A DNA stretch of 64,000 nucleotides, taken from assembly GCA_021292105.1 (NCBI GenBank), contig CM037871.1, forward strand, positions 57,806,866 to 57,870,865, read 5' to 3'. The notes beneath the pieces were generated by a model that was not told the DNA's origin, searched no databases, and saw only the letters and a list, made by a program, of their open reading frames with translations. This DNA is from Anadara kagoshimensis (Eukaryota > Mollusca > Bivalvia > Arcoida > Arcidae). A program made the position numbers and the translations under genes. Shown here in pieces: positions 34,709-46,747 of this stretch; the first letter of the stretch is position 1, and every line of letters starts with the position of its first letter.

Positions 34709-35732
34709 GTACCACAAAAATAGCTATTGTATTTTCGACGTTACCTACAGACCAAATAAAACAATTTATTGCAAATATAGTAAATAAAATCCTACCGATT
34801 CGGTTGTTTGTTTTTGAGAAGTTTATCGAAAAACAATATACTTGACAGTGAGATATTTATTCTTTACGATCAATATATATGTAAAACATTTAAAATATTA
34901 TATATTTTTTTTACTAGTATTAGATTATATTTATGACTATAAAGCCACAAACCGACATAGTAAATTGTTGACAGATGGGTTGAAATGACCCAGTCACATC
35001 ATCAACATCCAGAACAGCTCAAAATATTATGCTTAAGACAATGCCGTGCAGAATGCTCGGTTTTGTTGTGTTGAAAACAGATTTTATAACTGCCAAGGGA
35101 GTTATTATACCGAAAACCATTAATTCCACCATACAAAACAAAATAAAATATATTGTTCCCTTGGTAACTGGATACATATACACTTGTCATTTACAATTTA
35201 CTACACTTTTAATCTAAATTTTTACCTTAAAAGTCAAATAATTTGTTATAAATATGCTTTAGTGATGCATGATGGATTCGGAAATGAAGAATGTCACTTT
35301 GATAATTTTATTTTCTGATTATTTTAAGCTATGACTTAAAGATGCAAGTGCGCGCTTTTCAACTACAATATACCACAAACACATTGAAACAATACAACAT
35401 TGTCAGTCACGAACATAGTAAAACATATGTATATGTGTTATATACCCGTTGGTATAGTAAATACAGTTATTGACTAGATGGACACATCCAATAAAACTGG
35501 AGATTGTAAGGCTTTTGGAGGTTTTGTTTTAGTAAAATACAGTTACCGTCTAGATGTACACATTCAATAAAATTGAAGCTTGTAAGGTTATTGGGGTCTT
35601 TGATAAAGTAAGATATAGTAAAGGATTAGATAAATTAGAGGTTGTAATGCTTTTGGGTAACATAATTAATTGTGACTTGTATTGAGCTGTTATCTCACTC
35701 AAGTCGTAGTTAGAGATAACAGCTACGTACAA

Positions 35733-35814
35733 GTCGTCGTGGCCGAGTGGTTAAGGCGATGGACTAGAAATCCATTGGGGTCTCCCCGCACAGGTTCGAA
35801 TCCTGTCGGCGACG
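35733..35814 (+). tRNA. tRNA-Ser (anticodon AGA), copy 1
   Basis: 82 nt with a full cloverleaf. The 7-bp acceptor stem (GTCGTCG / CGGCGAC with G-T and C-G pairs) is followed by a discriminator G. A box is TGGCCGAGTGG; anticodon loop CTAGAAA places AGA at 35766-35768 (reads UCU). There is a long type-II variable arm (TTGGGGTCTCCCCGCA) and a B box GGTTCGAATCC. No intron and no encoded CCA, as expected in a eukaryote. A T8 run just downstream fits RNA polymerase III termination. It lies in a duplicated segment with the copy at 36507. Confidence 0.97.
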
Positions 35815-35861
35815 CATTTCCTTTTTTTTGCGTGAATAATTTATGATGATGGAAACATATG

Positions 35862-36070
35862 GGCAAACAACATTGACCTGTCCGTTTGACCTTTCATTTA
35901 AATATTTATCGCGGACCAAGTACATCTTTGTACAGGGAACACAGGTGTCTATCGTGAGATATATTCACCTTATAGAGTAAACATGTGCACTGTGTATCTT
36001 AACATTGCCCATTAATTTGGCGGACCCTCCTGTATGAATATTCCTAATGAAAGGTCAAACTGACAGGTCA
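35862..36070 (+). mobile_element. TIR element, family B, between the tRNA-Ser genes
   Basis: Left end GGCAAACAACATTGACCTGT and right GAAAGGTCAAACTGACAGGT match the copy at 15255 and give the same length (~208 bp). The outermost right bases are lost. Confidence 0.85.
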
Positions 36071-36506
36071 ATATACTCATGAGAATGTAGTAAAACATTA
36101 ATGGTCACGAACATAGTAAAAACATATGTACATATGTTATATACCACTCAGATACTAGTGGTATAGCAGTACAGTTACCAACTAGATGGACAGAATCAAT
36201 AAAACTGGAGATTGTAAAGGTTTTGATTTTTGGTAAGGTAAACTACAGTAACCGACTAGATGAACACAAGCAATAAAACTACAGTTTGTAAGGTCTCTGG
36301 GTTACATTATTATTTGTAACTTCTGAAACATGAAAATTTGCAGATACATATACAAGGAACGTGTGTTGTATCAACACAAATATAAAAAAATTTCCAAGCA
36401 GCCATGGTCATATTTTCCTTATAAAAGTAAGGGCCTTGTATAAACAGCAAAACAACTTTGATAAGAGAATGGGACTTTCTAAAAGCATACAAGATAGAGC
36501 GTATAA

Positions 36507-36588
36507 GTCGTCGTGGCCGAGTGGTTAAGGCGATGGACTAGAAATCCATTGGGGTCTCCCCGCACAGGTTCGAATCCTGTCGGCGACG
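36507..36588 (+). tRNA. tRNA-Ser (anticodon AGA), copy 2
   Basis: The 82-nt body appears identical to the tRNA 774 bp upstream, including anticodon AGA, the long variable arm and both internal promoter boxes. A T5 run follows within about 12 nt and could terminate RNA polymerase III. The 5' flank also matches the flank of copy 1 (tract GTCACGAACATAGTAAAA and ACTAGATGGACA blocks), so the pair arose by segmental duplication. Confidence 0.97.
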
Positions 36589-36761
36589 TAATTCATTTTT
36601 GCTTTAATATCATTGATTTCAGATGATGAGAACATGGTAATAAGAATAACATCTTTTAAATGATGTATTCAAACCTAAACATTTTTGGTATAAAGAACTG
36701 ATCCTCAACCCTGGCCCAGAAAAATCAATTGTCTGTTCAGAATAGGGTTATCGGTACCATT

Positions 36762-37100
36762 GAGTTGTGTAATGGTGATTAACATCCCAGTCAAGAATAT
36801 TTCACTTACATCGAGACATCGCCAGGTATAGACGACGATGCAGAAATGTTGCCTCTGCGTTGGGCTTATGGCATTATACAACAGGGTTCTTTATCGTCCC
36901 AAGCCTACCGTGACACGGGATCGCGTTTATGTTAAGTTCCCATCCTAAAGAACATTGGCTTTCATTTCGTAATGCTGATTGCTTGGCGAAAGAACAATAA
37001 CTACGCATTTTCAAGTCTTGGGTAAGACCCGGTCGGGGTTCGAATCCACGATCTTTCACTTACAGAACGAACACTGTACCAACTCAGCTACCGCAGTGGT
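36762..37100 (-). mobile_element. SINE family S1, near full length
   Basis: Minus-strand copy with tail (CCCAGTCAAGAATATTTCAC on plus), central ACAACAGGGTTCTTTATCGTCC block and tRNA-like head (B box complement GGGGTTCGAATCC, then ACTCAGCTACCGCAGTGGT). About 339 bp, matching the complete copy at 25454. Confidence 0.9.
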
Positions 37101-37992
37101 CGTTCAGAATCATGAGTTTTGTAGACAGGGAAGTTCGCGACAGTAAAGACTCTTTCACTAATACAGAAACCGTAAGTTCAGAGATGACAGAGGAAACCTA
37201 AGTGCTTGGAGAAACCATCGGAATTTTTTCACGTTAGAATCTGTCCCGTGTGGGATACGCATAAAAGGCGACGTGAGGCGCTTAATTACCTAAAGTGTGC
37301 GTATAGACCACTAAGTCACCGAGACCACTGTTGTCAAGTCAATGCTATTTATCTACATTCTGTACTCAACAAAAAAGTTAGGGACAAATGTTAAGTTTGA
37401 AATAAAAATCTAATAACTGAATAATATAAAATTTCATCCATAATTTGTTCTTGCTCTCTTGTTTTGTTTCACATGATGTAATAAATTAATGTTTTTGTGC
37501 ATGAAATTAAATATTCTTTATGAAATTACAAGAAGTGTGAATATGAAATGATATGATTTATGTTCTACAAAATAAAATAATGTTTTTGATGTGGTCCTTA
37601 ACATTTTTTGTTGAGTATATATTTCAATGTTCATCTTTTGTTGTTTTTCAACCACCACTTATTAAGTCAGAAACTTGCCGCGCGTTTCCACCAACCCCCA
37701 ACAACGACGGAACCTCTTTGAAAATTCAACTTTATTCCCCAAGACAAGCAGTTTAACTAAAGCTACTAATTAAATTAAGTCAAATTAAAGTTCAAGCCTG
37801 ACATTAACAATAAATCAACACTCTACATATGTTTTGTCAACTTCAGTAAGATATATTGGTGTTTTGTTTGACCCTAAAGTTTAAATCGAAGTAGGGAGCC
37901 TTGACGTAGTGATATGTGAACCTGACGATAGACAGGACAATCAAGAACACCGTCATATTATAAAGTTTTGAATTTTATCAATGTTTAATTGA

Positions 37993-38262
37993 TTAAATGG
38001 ATTTTACGTTCCAGTCAAGAATATTTCACTTAAATCGAAACGTCACCAGCTTTAGGTGAAGTGACAGAAATTTTGACCATTGCAGTGCGCCCAGGGCAAT
38101 GTTTTACGTGCCACGCCTACCGGGGCAATGGACCTAGAGTTTTAAGGTATCCTTCGAAAAACCCCGTCACTTTCATTTCTAAATGAGGAGTGTTTGTGCG
38201 AAAGAACAGTCACTACGTATTTTAAGTCTTGGTCAGACCCGACCGGGGTTCGAACTCAAGTA
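37993..38262 (-). mobile_element. SINE family S1, diverged copy
   Basis: Tail (CGTTCCAGTCAAGAATATTT), core (CACTTTCATTTCTAAATG) and B-box region (CGGGGTTCGAACTCAAG) are recognisable. The last part of the head (A box side) is missing or diverged. Confidence 0.8.
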
Positions 38263-39431
38263 TTTAATATAAGTAAGATACTGTTAAATACTTTTATTCA
38301 AGTCTCACTGAGACGACACGGTAGCTGCTATAGTTTCTGCTCGGATATTATTACACAGGATAGTGAGGTTTATGACGATAAAACACGAAAATATCGTAAA
38401 CTTCGATATGCAATTGCATTTTACAAGATATGCAAAATTGGACACGTGTTTCAATTTATTACCCTGTGAAGACCATAAACCTATCATCCCAGACACATAA
38501 TGTTATTTAATTATCATGAATTTTTTGTTATTTAAAATGACTATAAAATTATTTCTATCAAGTTTTTGAGGTTCAACATGCAGGATACGACAGTATAAGT
38601 TTATCAAGTGTTTACAGGTTTGCTCGGCGGTATATATACATATATACTCTAGCATGTTTTTCGTGCTAATCCATCACAGTGGACCAGTCCAGTCGCAATC
38701 AGCACACACTAGTGCAGATACACAGCATATTTTAAACACTCTCATTGACTGGCGAACAGTGGTAGAAACACAACTTTGTCTTGACAATCCTCGAAACAAC
38801 TATCAGAACACACCATAACAAAAGAAACAAATAAGGATAAACAACAAGAAACAGCAAGACATACAATCAACACAATTAATAACCAAAATGTTTAAAATTG
38901 CCAGTTTGTGGAACAGCCTTGATTGCTTTGGCTCATGTATAGAAGGGTATTTGGCCACAGATTTCTTTATTTCATTTGTTGCAACAAAACACAAAAACTT
39001 CAACAAAACACAAAAACTTCAACATGCAAAATAAGTGTAATATTTAAAGTACATGTAATTAAAAATGAAGGGATTTAACCCCCTGACACTAACGGAATGA
39101 TATTAAGTTCTGAAGTTTTATCAGTGGTGAAACACGTACGTTAATTAACTTGTTGTAGAAAGAAATATTGTGTCTGGTTAGTAGGGGGATGGAAATCAAG
39201 AATTAAGACAAAATACATATGTTTATAAGAAACAGATTTTATGCATGGCATATTTGTGAAAAAATACCGAGCTTGGGGAATACAGAAAATCATAGACTTT
39301 ACTTTAGAAACCAAACCAATCTATTCATTCAACCAAATTTTTGTTAAATTATCAAAGTAATTTTTGTCTTATACTAGTACTGAAAAAAGTTAACCAGCAC
39401 ATATTATTATTTTACTGTGGTTAGATACATA

Positions 39432-39640
39432 ATCAAAAACAACATACTTCTCCATGTCCGAATCACAACCCAGAAGCAAAGCAAAAACTTTGGAACTGAC
39501 AAGTCAGGTTAGACACGCGAACCTCCATCAGAGAAGTGAGACCGGATGCTCCTGAAGGGTAAGCACCTCCTGTTTAGCTCGCTACACCCGCCACGTGTGT
39601 AATCAAAATTGTGTGAAAGGAACTTTGAACTATGGGACAT
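39432..39640 (-). mobile_element. Family A repeat
   Basis: Minus-strand copy, read on plus as CCATGTCCGAATCACA, AAAACTTTGGAACTGACA, AGAAGTGAGACCGGATGCTC and CTACACCCGCCACGTGTG. Nearly full length. Confidence 0.9.
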
Positions 39641-39884
39641 CAAATATGTACAAGGCAATCCTGGACATCAAACAAAGTTTCTGAAGACAACCAAAGTAAA
39701 ATTTATACTGAATGATCATGGATGTTTTTTTAATTATAACGGGAAACTATAGCCGATAAACAAGCACAATAGGCCAAGGAATTGGGAACAGGAATCAATA
39801 ATGAAGAAGACAAGATAGATATGGAAACAACCTTCAGACTTTGAACGAACAATGTATCTAGTGAAAAATGATAACATGACGTTA

Positions 39885-40101
39885 CAGTATAGGCCTGTCG
39901 AAAGTTAAACAGCAAGCTAACGAATTACGACAGTCCATCTCGACTCGTCGTTAGTTATACCTCTAAAACTTTTCGACAGCTGTTATGGTATCTTGCCGCA
40001 GATTTTTATCCACTTGCTTTCCATATTTTAGCCATTCGGTAGCCGAGCTAAGATTCTTTTTTGTCAACTCAGTGTTAAACTTTCGACAGGCATGTACTGT
40101 A
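39885..40101 (+). mobile_element. TIR element, family F
   Basis: Ends of the form TACAGTAtag-GCCTGTCGAAAGT and GTGTTAAACTTTCGACAGG-catgtactgta are inverted repeats of about 30 bp. Length about 217 bp; the flank is TA-like. Confidence 0.8.
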
Positions 40102-40868
40102 TTGTTTTATTTTTAAGCATAAGTCTGAAATGAAGCTCATTAAAGACTGTCAAATTAGCTCAAACCGTTCCATTCGAAAGACGTTGTAGTGTCATGAATC
40201 ACAAGAACACAGAACACACCGTAACAAATCTTTATAAGTAAAAATTAAGATTCGAAGCAATCTCTACTTTAAATGAAAGACAAAAGTAACAAAATAATCC
40301 GACAAAGTAGAGAGTGACAATAACAGTGACAAAAGCGAAAAAACCATCTGCAACAAAACTGTAGCAAACAAAGTTGTAAAAATAGTACTCGAAAAACTCA
40401 GACATGCAATGGACGGAAACTACAAGGAACTGATGTTATTTGTTTGTGTCCAACACATTCATCAATCATATTATTATTTTACAATATCAAAAACCTATTA
40501 TAAACCGGCCCTAAAAGACTTCCTTTAACCGAACAAAGTCAATGCCAGTGTCAACGTTCCAGTTGTGAAAGCTTTGGTACCTGGGTTTCCAATATGCCAA
40601 TTTAGGAGATTATGTGCATATGTGTTCGATCAAGTTTTTACTGCAAAACGTAGATGACAGAAACTCTTTTACTTCCAAAGAATTTAACTGTTTACAGTAG
40701 ATTCATAGAGTCTGATAGATTTTTTGTTGATTTTGAATTTGATGATAGTAAGAAATTACGACGATCGTTTACAAATCGTCAACGATTTAAAACCAGCTGT
40801 CGTTAGAGGGAGGGTGAGGAAACAGGAAACACGTGAGCCGATAACATGTCTATTTATTGAGTAATATT

Positions 40869-41625
40869 CAAAACTAACATACTTATCCATATCCGAATCA
40901 CAAGCCAGAAGCAAAGTAAAAACTTTGGAACTGACATGTCAGATTAGACACATGAGCTTCGACAAGGAAAGTGAGGCCGGGTGCTTCGAAAGGGTATTTC
41001 AAAAATACTGATCCATGTCCAAATCACAATCCCAAAAGTCAAACACAAACATACTGCTCCATGTCCAAATAACAATCCCAAAATTCAAACACAAACACAC
41101 CGATCCATGTCCAAATCGCAATCCCAAATATCAAACACAAACATACTGTTCCATGTCCAAATCACAATCCCAAAAGTCAAACACAAACGTACCGCTTCAT
41201 GTCCAAATCACAATCCCAAATATCAAACACAACCATACTGAACCATGTCCAAATCGCAATCCCAAATATCAAACACAAACGTACCGCTTCATGTCCAAAT
41301 CACAATCCGAAACGTCAAAAACAAACATACCGCTCCATGTCTAAATCACAGTCCCAAAAGTCAAACACAAACATACTGATCCATGTCCAAATCGCAATCC
41401 CAAATATACCGCTTCATGTCCAAATCACAATCCCAAACGTCAAAAACAAACATACCGCTCCATGTCTAAATCACAGTCCCAAAAGTCAAACACAAACATA
41501 CCGCTTCATGTCCAAATCACAATCACAAATACAAATTAAAAAAATGAAACAGACAAATCAAGTTAAACACATGAACATCCGCTAAGGAAGTGAGATCGGG
41601 TTCTCTGGAGGCAATATTTAACACA
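40869..41625 (-). mobile_element. Family A repeat enlarged by an internal tandem array
   Basis: Plus-strand reading starts as a minus copy (TCCATATCCGAATCACAAGC, AAAACTTTGGAACTGACATG, AGTGAGGCCGGGTGCTTCG), enters a 46-bp tandem array at 41005-41545, then continues with a second family A body (AAATCAAGTTAAACACATGA, AAGTGAGATCGGGTTCTC). Confidence 0.85.
41005..41545 (+). repeat. 46-bp tandem array derived from the family A terminus
   Basis: Exact 46-bp spacing between CCATGTCC anchors at 41013, 41059, 41105 and 41151, continuing for about 11-12 units with one shortened unit near 41405. Two subtypes occur (CAATCCCAAAAGTC and CAATCCCAAATATC). The unit equals the family A terminal segment (CCATGTCCAAATCACAATCC). 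Confidence 0.95.
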
Positions 41626-42512
41626 ATCTATCACTGACTCGAAAATAAGACAAACATGCAAAGTGCACATGGAGTCTTTTTTGTACGGATGGGCAGTTAT
41701 ACGGGGAAAGTTAGTACTAAATGATGGACATCTTCCCTGGAAATGATAATACTAAACTTATCTGATGTTGTACGAACCTATTTCTGAAAACAGATAATTT
41801 GATTCAGTTTTTGGCATTAACGGTCTATTGAATCCGACAATTCTAGACCTACAAGGGTTTAAATTCTAAATCGAAGTCCAATACACTTTTCATGCATGGT
41901 AGTACATGTATTTCCATGATGAACTGGTTAAAAGACCCGAAATGAATGCTTTGAAGGATCTTTTTAATGCAAATAAAAATCGTGGTTAACAGTTAAGGAC
42001 TTGTATGCAGATTTTAATGTGTTAGAATTGAAGTTAGTAACGACAAAATCTGACATCTTATTTATCAAAAACGTAAGTAGACATTAAAGTTAAAGTGTTA
42101 AGTTAAAATGATGGACGCATAAATAAATAAGATAGCACTGGATAGGCACATACTAGTGGGTTTCTTGGATGACGGATACAAGCTGTTGTTACGTTCTTGT
42201 TGTAGCACGTAGAAACACTTATTAATGACTTTAGGTAGTTCATCTTTAATTAGAACACGTGTTAATTGTAATAAGATGTCATTATTATGTCTGAAAACCA
42301 AATCCACAATGGTTCCAAATCGGACACGATAATACAGCAATGAAACCCGATACAAACAAGACACCAAACAGCACAAATAAACAAATACACCCCACCCCGT
42401 AACCTTATTGTTTCTGTAAAGTTTCGAAAATATCCAACAAGCCATCCTCCCAGAAATGCTAAGGACAAGGACTGAAGCGATCAATATAGCAGACTCCCCA
42501 TTTTGTAGGTTA

Positions 42513-42552
42513 ACACACACACACACACACACACCACACACACACACACACA
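42513..42552 (+). repeat. CA microsatellite
   Basis: CA repeat with one CC interruption, followed by a short TA run. Confidence 0.95.
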
Positions 42553-42766
42553 TATATATATAGTAAGAGATTAAAAACTTTTCGGGTAGCATAATCAGTT
42601 GTATGATTTTGGTTCTCAGAGTTGTTTTTTTTATCATTTTGGTCCACTTATAGAGTGAAAAGGCTTCTTCTATACTGGATTTTAGGCTTATAATGATAAC
42701 TTTGACATCTGGAAAGAAACTAAAGACAACTTTAATAATTTCAGAATATTCAAACATATTAATGCA

Positions 42767-42949
42767 TACAGTCAAACCTGTGTTAAAGGCCACCTATATA
42801 TATGGACCACCTGCTTATAAAGGCCAGTAGAACTGTATCCCAATTGTTCTTTATTCTTATTATTTGAACCTGTATATAAAGGTCACCTGCCCTTACAGGC
42901 CACTTTCATTGGTTCCCTTATGTGGTTTTTACAGACAGATTTCACTGCA
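42767..42949 (+). mobile_element. MITE-like TIR element, family P, complete
   Basis: 183 bp. Left end TACAGTCAAACCTGTGTTAA, interior ATAAAGGCCAGTAGAACTGT and TTTGAACCTGTATATAAAGG, right end ACAGACAGATTTCACTGCA. Confidence 0.85.
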
Positions 42950-43707
42950 TTTTTCTTCTTTAAACAAGTGTATACTGAGCTATTTGAATTGGAAACTTAT
43001 ATAAAATATATATGTTGTTATATAATCGAAAATACCATGAAATAGAAAAACTGTAAATATCTGACATCTCGTTATCATCCAACATTTGTCATAACAACAT
43101 ATCAAAATATTCAGTTTTATTTTGGCATTTTGCATTGGTAAATCAAACTCACAAAAACTGCATAATGATGTAAAATGTCCGTTATGTTTGAAACTTCTGG
43201 GATACATTTACATCATATATATCTATAACTCATGTGTTACGTTTCACGGAGAATAATAACGCGTTTAACAGAAACATACTTAGGTAGGTTATCCATCATT
43301 TTCTTATACCATTGCCAAACAAGCAATATTAAAACACATTTTAGTGAAGTACAAACACACGTGCACATCCAGCAAAAGATGGTAAAGCGTCATGCATGTG
43401 TTAAATTCTTCCTTCAAAGTTATCTTTTTCCAAAAGTAGTCCGTTTTCGCATCTGTAATTACATTCAATTCGATAATGATCCAAATTTTGGAGTTGGAAA
43501 TCATTGGCAGTCATGTTGTTTCGCTTAAACAGGGCGTCGATGTCGACATCTATGAACATACTATCATATTTTGGGCGGGTAAAATGACGGATTGATGGAG
43601 TGGCAGGCTGGGATCCGGTTTTCAGATATCTCACTAATTAGTATCTGTTGTTTCACCATCTTGGATACACATGCGGATAATGAGAAAGCTGCCAAATGTA
43701 ACGTATG

Positions 43708-43921
43708 TACGGTATAGACCTGTCGAAAGTTTAACACTAACCTAAAGAATTCGTGCCAACTCGACAGTTAAGCTTGGTTTCTCGTTAGCTATATCCTGGG
43801 GGCTTTTTGACATCTTTTATCTATATATCTCTCGGTAGATGTTTGGTCACAACCTGTCCATATATCGACCAATCGACAGTCTTCTGGCTCAGTGTTAAAT
43901 TTTCGACGGGTCTGTACAGTA
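43708..43921 (+). mobile_element. TIR element, family F
   Basis: ACCTGTCGAAAGTTTAACAC at left and GTGTTAAATTTTCGACGGGT at right, bounded by TACGGTA and TACAGTA. About 214 bp, colinear with the copy at 39885. Confidence 0.8.
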
Positions 43922-44334
43922 TATCACGTCAGATACACTGAAATAATTCCAATATGGCTTGTACTCCTCCGAATTCTAAATCATTTTACCCTGTCACGTC
44001 TGCTTCTTGTATTTCAACGGCCAGTAAGATTTAGTCATTATTTAAATCATATTGTAAAATAAAGACTTTAAAACTTCTTTTTTGGTTACAAAAGTGTCAA
44101 TTTCTATAGATAAAAAGCTCCTAAAATAAATTATTGTGAACTGAGGCATACAGCTAATTATAAATATAATAAAAACTTTAACCGACATTTATTTTGGGTG
44201 TTCATCTAGTCAGTCACTGTAAAGGCTTCAATGCATGAGATGACATATACATGTGCTTATTATAATAAGCAGATACACGTCACTATCCTTGCATGTTTAG
44301 ATGACCCTAAAACTGATATCCAATCTAACTTGAC

Positions 44335-44480
44335 TCTGAATCGATCACCCGGTCTCACTCCCCTACTGTGGAAGCTCAGTGTTTATTCTAATTATCCAGT
44401 TTTCAAAGCTTTTTTACTTTGTTTGGGAATTGTGATTTGGACATGTATTGTTATGCTTATTGTTTTGGTTCCGTACTTTT
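44335..44480 (+). mobile_element. Family A repeat, diverged fragment
   Basis: CACCCGGTCTCACTCCCCTA and GGGAATTGTGATTTGGACAT are clear; the 5' part has lost the GTGGCGGGTGTAGC block. Confidence 0.7.
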
Positions 44481-45966
44481 GAATTCAACGAGACACGAGT
44501 TTTATTTTCAGTAGTAGCATTATTAATCATAAAGTAACCTCTGAAACCATAGGGAACACTTATATTTTTACTGATGCTATTTGTTACGAATATAATTTGC
44601 TACTAAGAAATAATGTCTGACAGTTATCTTAAAAACATTACACAGATGTATACATATATATGCATGTATGCTGAAAACAATAAGCAAAATGCAAATTTTG
44701 CCAAGAACACCAAATGTGTATAAGTTTTGAAAAAAGTCTAAGTGAAACACAAAGTGTGTGTAGCCTTGAAAGAGGAAGTTGTGTAACCAATGCATTGTAT
44801 TTATAAACCGATTGAGTGAAAGCAATTATCTATATGAATCGTGTCTTAAACCACATCACTTGATAACAAATTTTATAATTACACCCAGTACCAAGTCAAA
44901 GTCGGGGATTTCAAGATGTATTCTTGGTTTTTTGTCGCGTTTTCATTTTTTTCGTGAATTGTTTGTTTGGTTTGTTTTAGTGCATGAGCTTTTGTCGAGT
45001 TAATGATTTGCAGCTACAAGAGCCTACTTGTAGAAGGTGACACCTGTCAAATCTTTCAAATGGCCTATTGAAAGATATATCATTATTCCGTGTAACTTCA
45101 GCTTTACAGCTATGGCCACGTGTGTTCCCTAGATAGGTCAATTGAGACCAGATTTACTACTGGTATCACATTGTATCCATTGCGATAGTTTCGAATAAAC
45201 TAAACCAATGAAATCAAGGTGGCATGAATTGAGCCAGTGAAATGAAATTTTATCTAAACCATCAGAATACTAAGGTCTTGTTTGGAAAAAAAATGTTAAA
45301 GAGAAAATTTGAAGTCTAGATAATAAATCTTTGTTCAACAAAACATTCATATCATAAAACAGAAATTATATAAAAACTCTTAGAACACGTGTTTAGTAAG
45401 TTAAATATCTCGATACAGTCATGAAAGGAAGAATACGTTCCGTTTCACCGCAAAACGAAATCTTCCGGGAGACTATTTCGTGTTGAATACCATTTTTAAC
45501 AGATGCTTCTGTATCAAATGCAGATGTAGGGGCAGTCCTATTATTACTTTATTTATCTACGTATATATACATAGACGATAGAAGAATGAAAAAAATCACA
45601 TGGAAATATATTGAATTTCATTTTCCCACCTTCTGATTTTAAAACATCTACAAGATTACTTTTTAATAAAACTATTAAAATTCAGGAACATGATAATATA
45701 ATGCATGTTTTTACATAATAAATTATGTTTTATTTCTAATTTTATGGCATTTTTTCTGGTCAAAATTCTTGTAAACATTTCTTTTTAGTTTCTCCTTAAT
45801 GGTTTAATTACCTAAAAGAATTCATCACTTAATCACGCTTTTACTGGTCGGTGCCCGATACATAATTACGCAACTGATGCATCGAAGTTTTGTAAATTAT
45901 AATAGATCTGGCAATTAGAGGAATAATATCAAACAAATAAATAAAGAAATGGTTTCACAATTTAGT

Positions 45967-46018
45967 TCTATGAAGAATTGTATTCCGAAACGGCCGTCTA
46001 GTGCTGTAAAATTAAAAC
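45967..46018 (-). repeat. Dispersed repeat, family H
   Basis: Read on plus as GAATTGTATTCCGAAACGGC and CTAGTGCTGTAAAATTAAAA; the reverse complement recurs at 54104 and 54406. Confidence 0.7.
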
Positions 46019-46420
46019 TGGTATGATATATAATTCTACTAAACCTTGTTTCATAGGGTTTGAGTTTCGATTGGATGTTCTCCTGCACGTTTGTCAAGAA
46101 CAGAACATGACAAGTGTATTGTATTTTAGTTTAGTCATCAATACATATGCAGTCAATGCAAATAAGACCTGTTTAGATTGGAAATGTTCATCTAGTCGGT
46201 CATGATACAATATTCGGATCACATAAGCACATAATTAGTCACTAAACGACCCTATCCTTGCAAAGTTAGTAATATATGTAAGCAAAATATAAATAATACA
46301 TGTGGTAGAGCTTTTCTGAATACCAATACCTCTGTATGACCAGCATCAGAAAAGTCACAGAAACATTGGAAGAGAAAATAATACGACAGCACTGGCTGTA
46401 TATCGCCAAATGGAAAACAG

Positions 46421-46747
46421 TTGAGTGATGGTGTTTAACGTCCCAGTCAAGAATATTTCAGTTATATCGAAACGTCACCAGCTAAAGGCGAAGGTGCAGA
46501 AATATTATTTTGCCTGTGCGTTGCGCTGATGGCACTATACAGCAGGGTTCTTTATCGTCCCATGCCTACCGTGACACGACTTGTTCATTTTAAGTCCCCA
46601 TCCGAAAAAAAAGTGACTTTCATTTCGTAATGCCGAAAGAACAGTCATTATTCACTTTCAAGTCTTGGATCAGAGCCGGTCGGGGTTCGAACCCACGACC
46701 TTCCACTTACGAAGCGAACACTCTACCAACTGAGCTACCACAGTGGT
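46421..46747 (-). mobile_element. SINE family S1, near full length
   Basis: Minus-strand copy from the tail (GATGGTGTTTAACGTCCCAG) to the head (GAGCTACCACAGTGGTG). It keeps both tRNA-like boxes and the AGCAGGGTTCTTTATCGTCC core. Confidence 0.9.

Larger units (their letters stand above)
30125..35394. other. Region upstream of RGM and hairpin-rich stretch, no gene recognised
   Basis: Contains the probable RGM 5' region, microsatellites, family E hairpins and the 96-bp duplication. Nothing recognisable in 30700-31600, 31660-32818 or 34710-35394, apart from a family E-like fragment (AAAAAGTAGCGCATGAC) near 31790. Confidence 0.6.
35395..36588 (+). repeat. Segmental tandem duplication carrying tRNA-Ser
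   Basis: Two units, about 35395-35814 and 36100-36588, each begin with GTCACGAACATAGTAAAA, continue with two degenerate ~75-bp blocks (ACAGTTACC..CTAGATGGACACA..CAATAAAACTGGAGATTGTAAGG) and end in a tRNA-Ser(AGA). Flanks have diverged while the tRNA has not, which is expected under selection or conversion. A TIR element (35862-36070) lies between the units. Confidence 0.85.

Noticed and set aside
40981..41545. CRISPR-like array of regular 46-bp repeats
   Set aside because: There are no unique spacers; the units are contiguous and derived from a dispersed eukaryotic element.
41015..41585. Open frames of 109 and 128 codons with a repeated MSKSQSQ-type peptide
   Set aside because: They are the translation of the 46-bp tandem array; since 46 is not a multiple of three, the repeat cycles through frames and several frames are open at once.
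42098..42793. 231-codon minus-strand open frame, the longest in the window
   Set aside because: It runs through a CA microsatellite (poly Cys-Val translation) and starts within a TIR element; hydrophobic residues follow from AT-rich composition, and no domain is seen.
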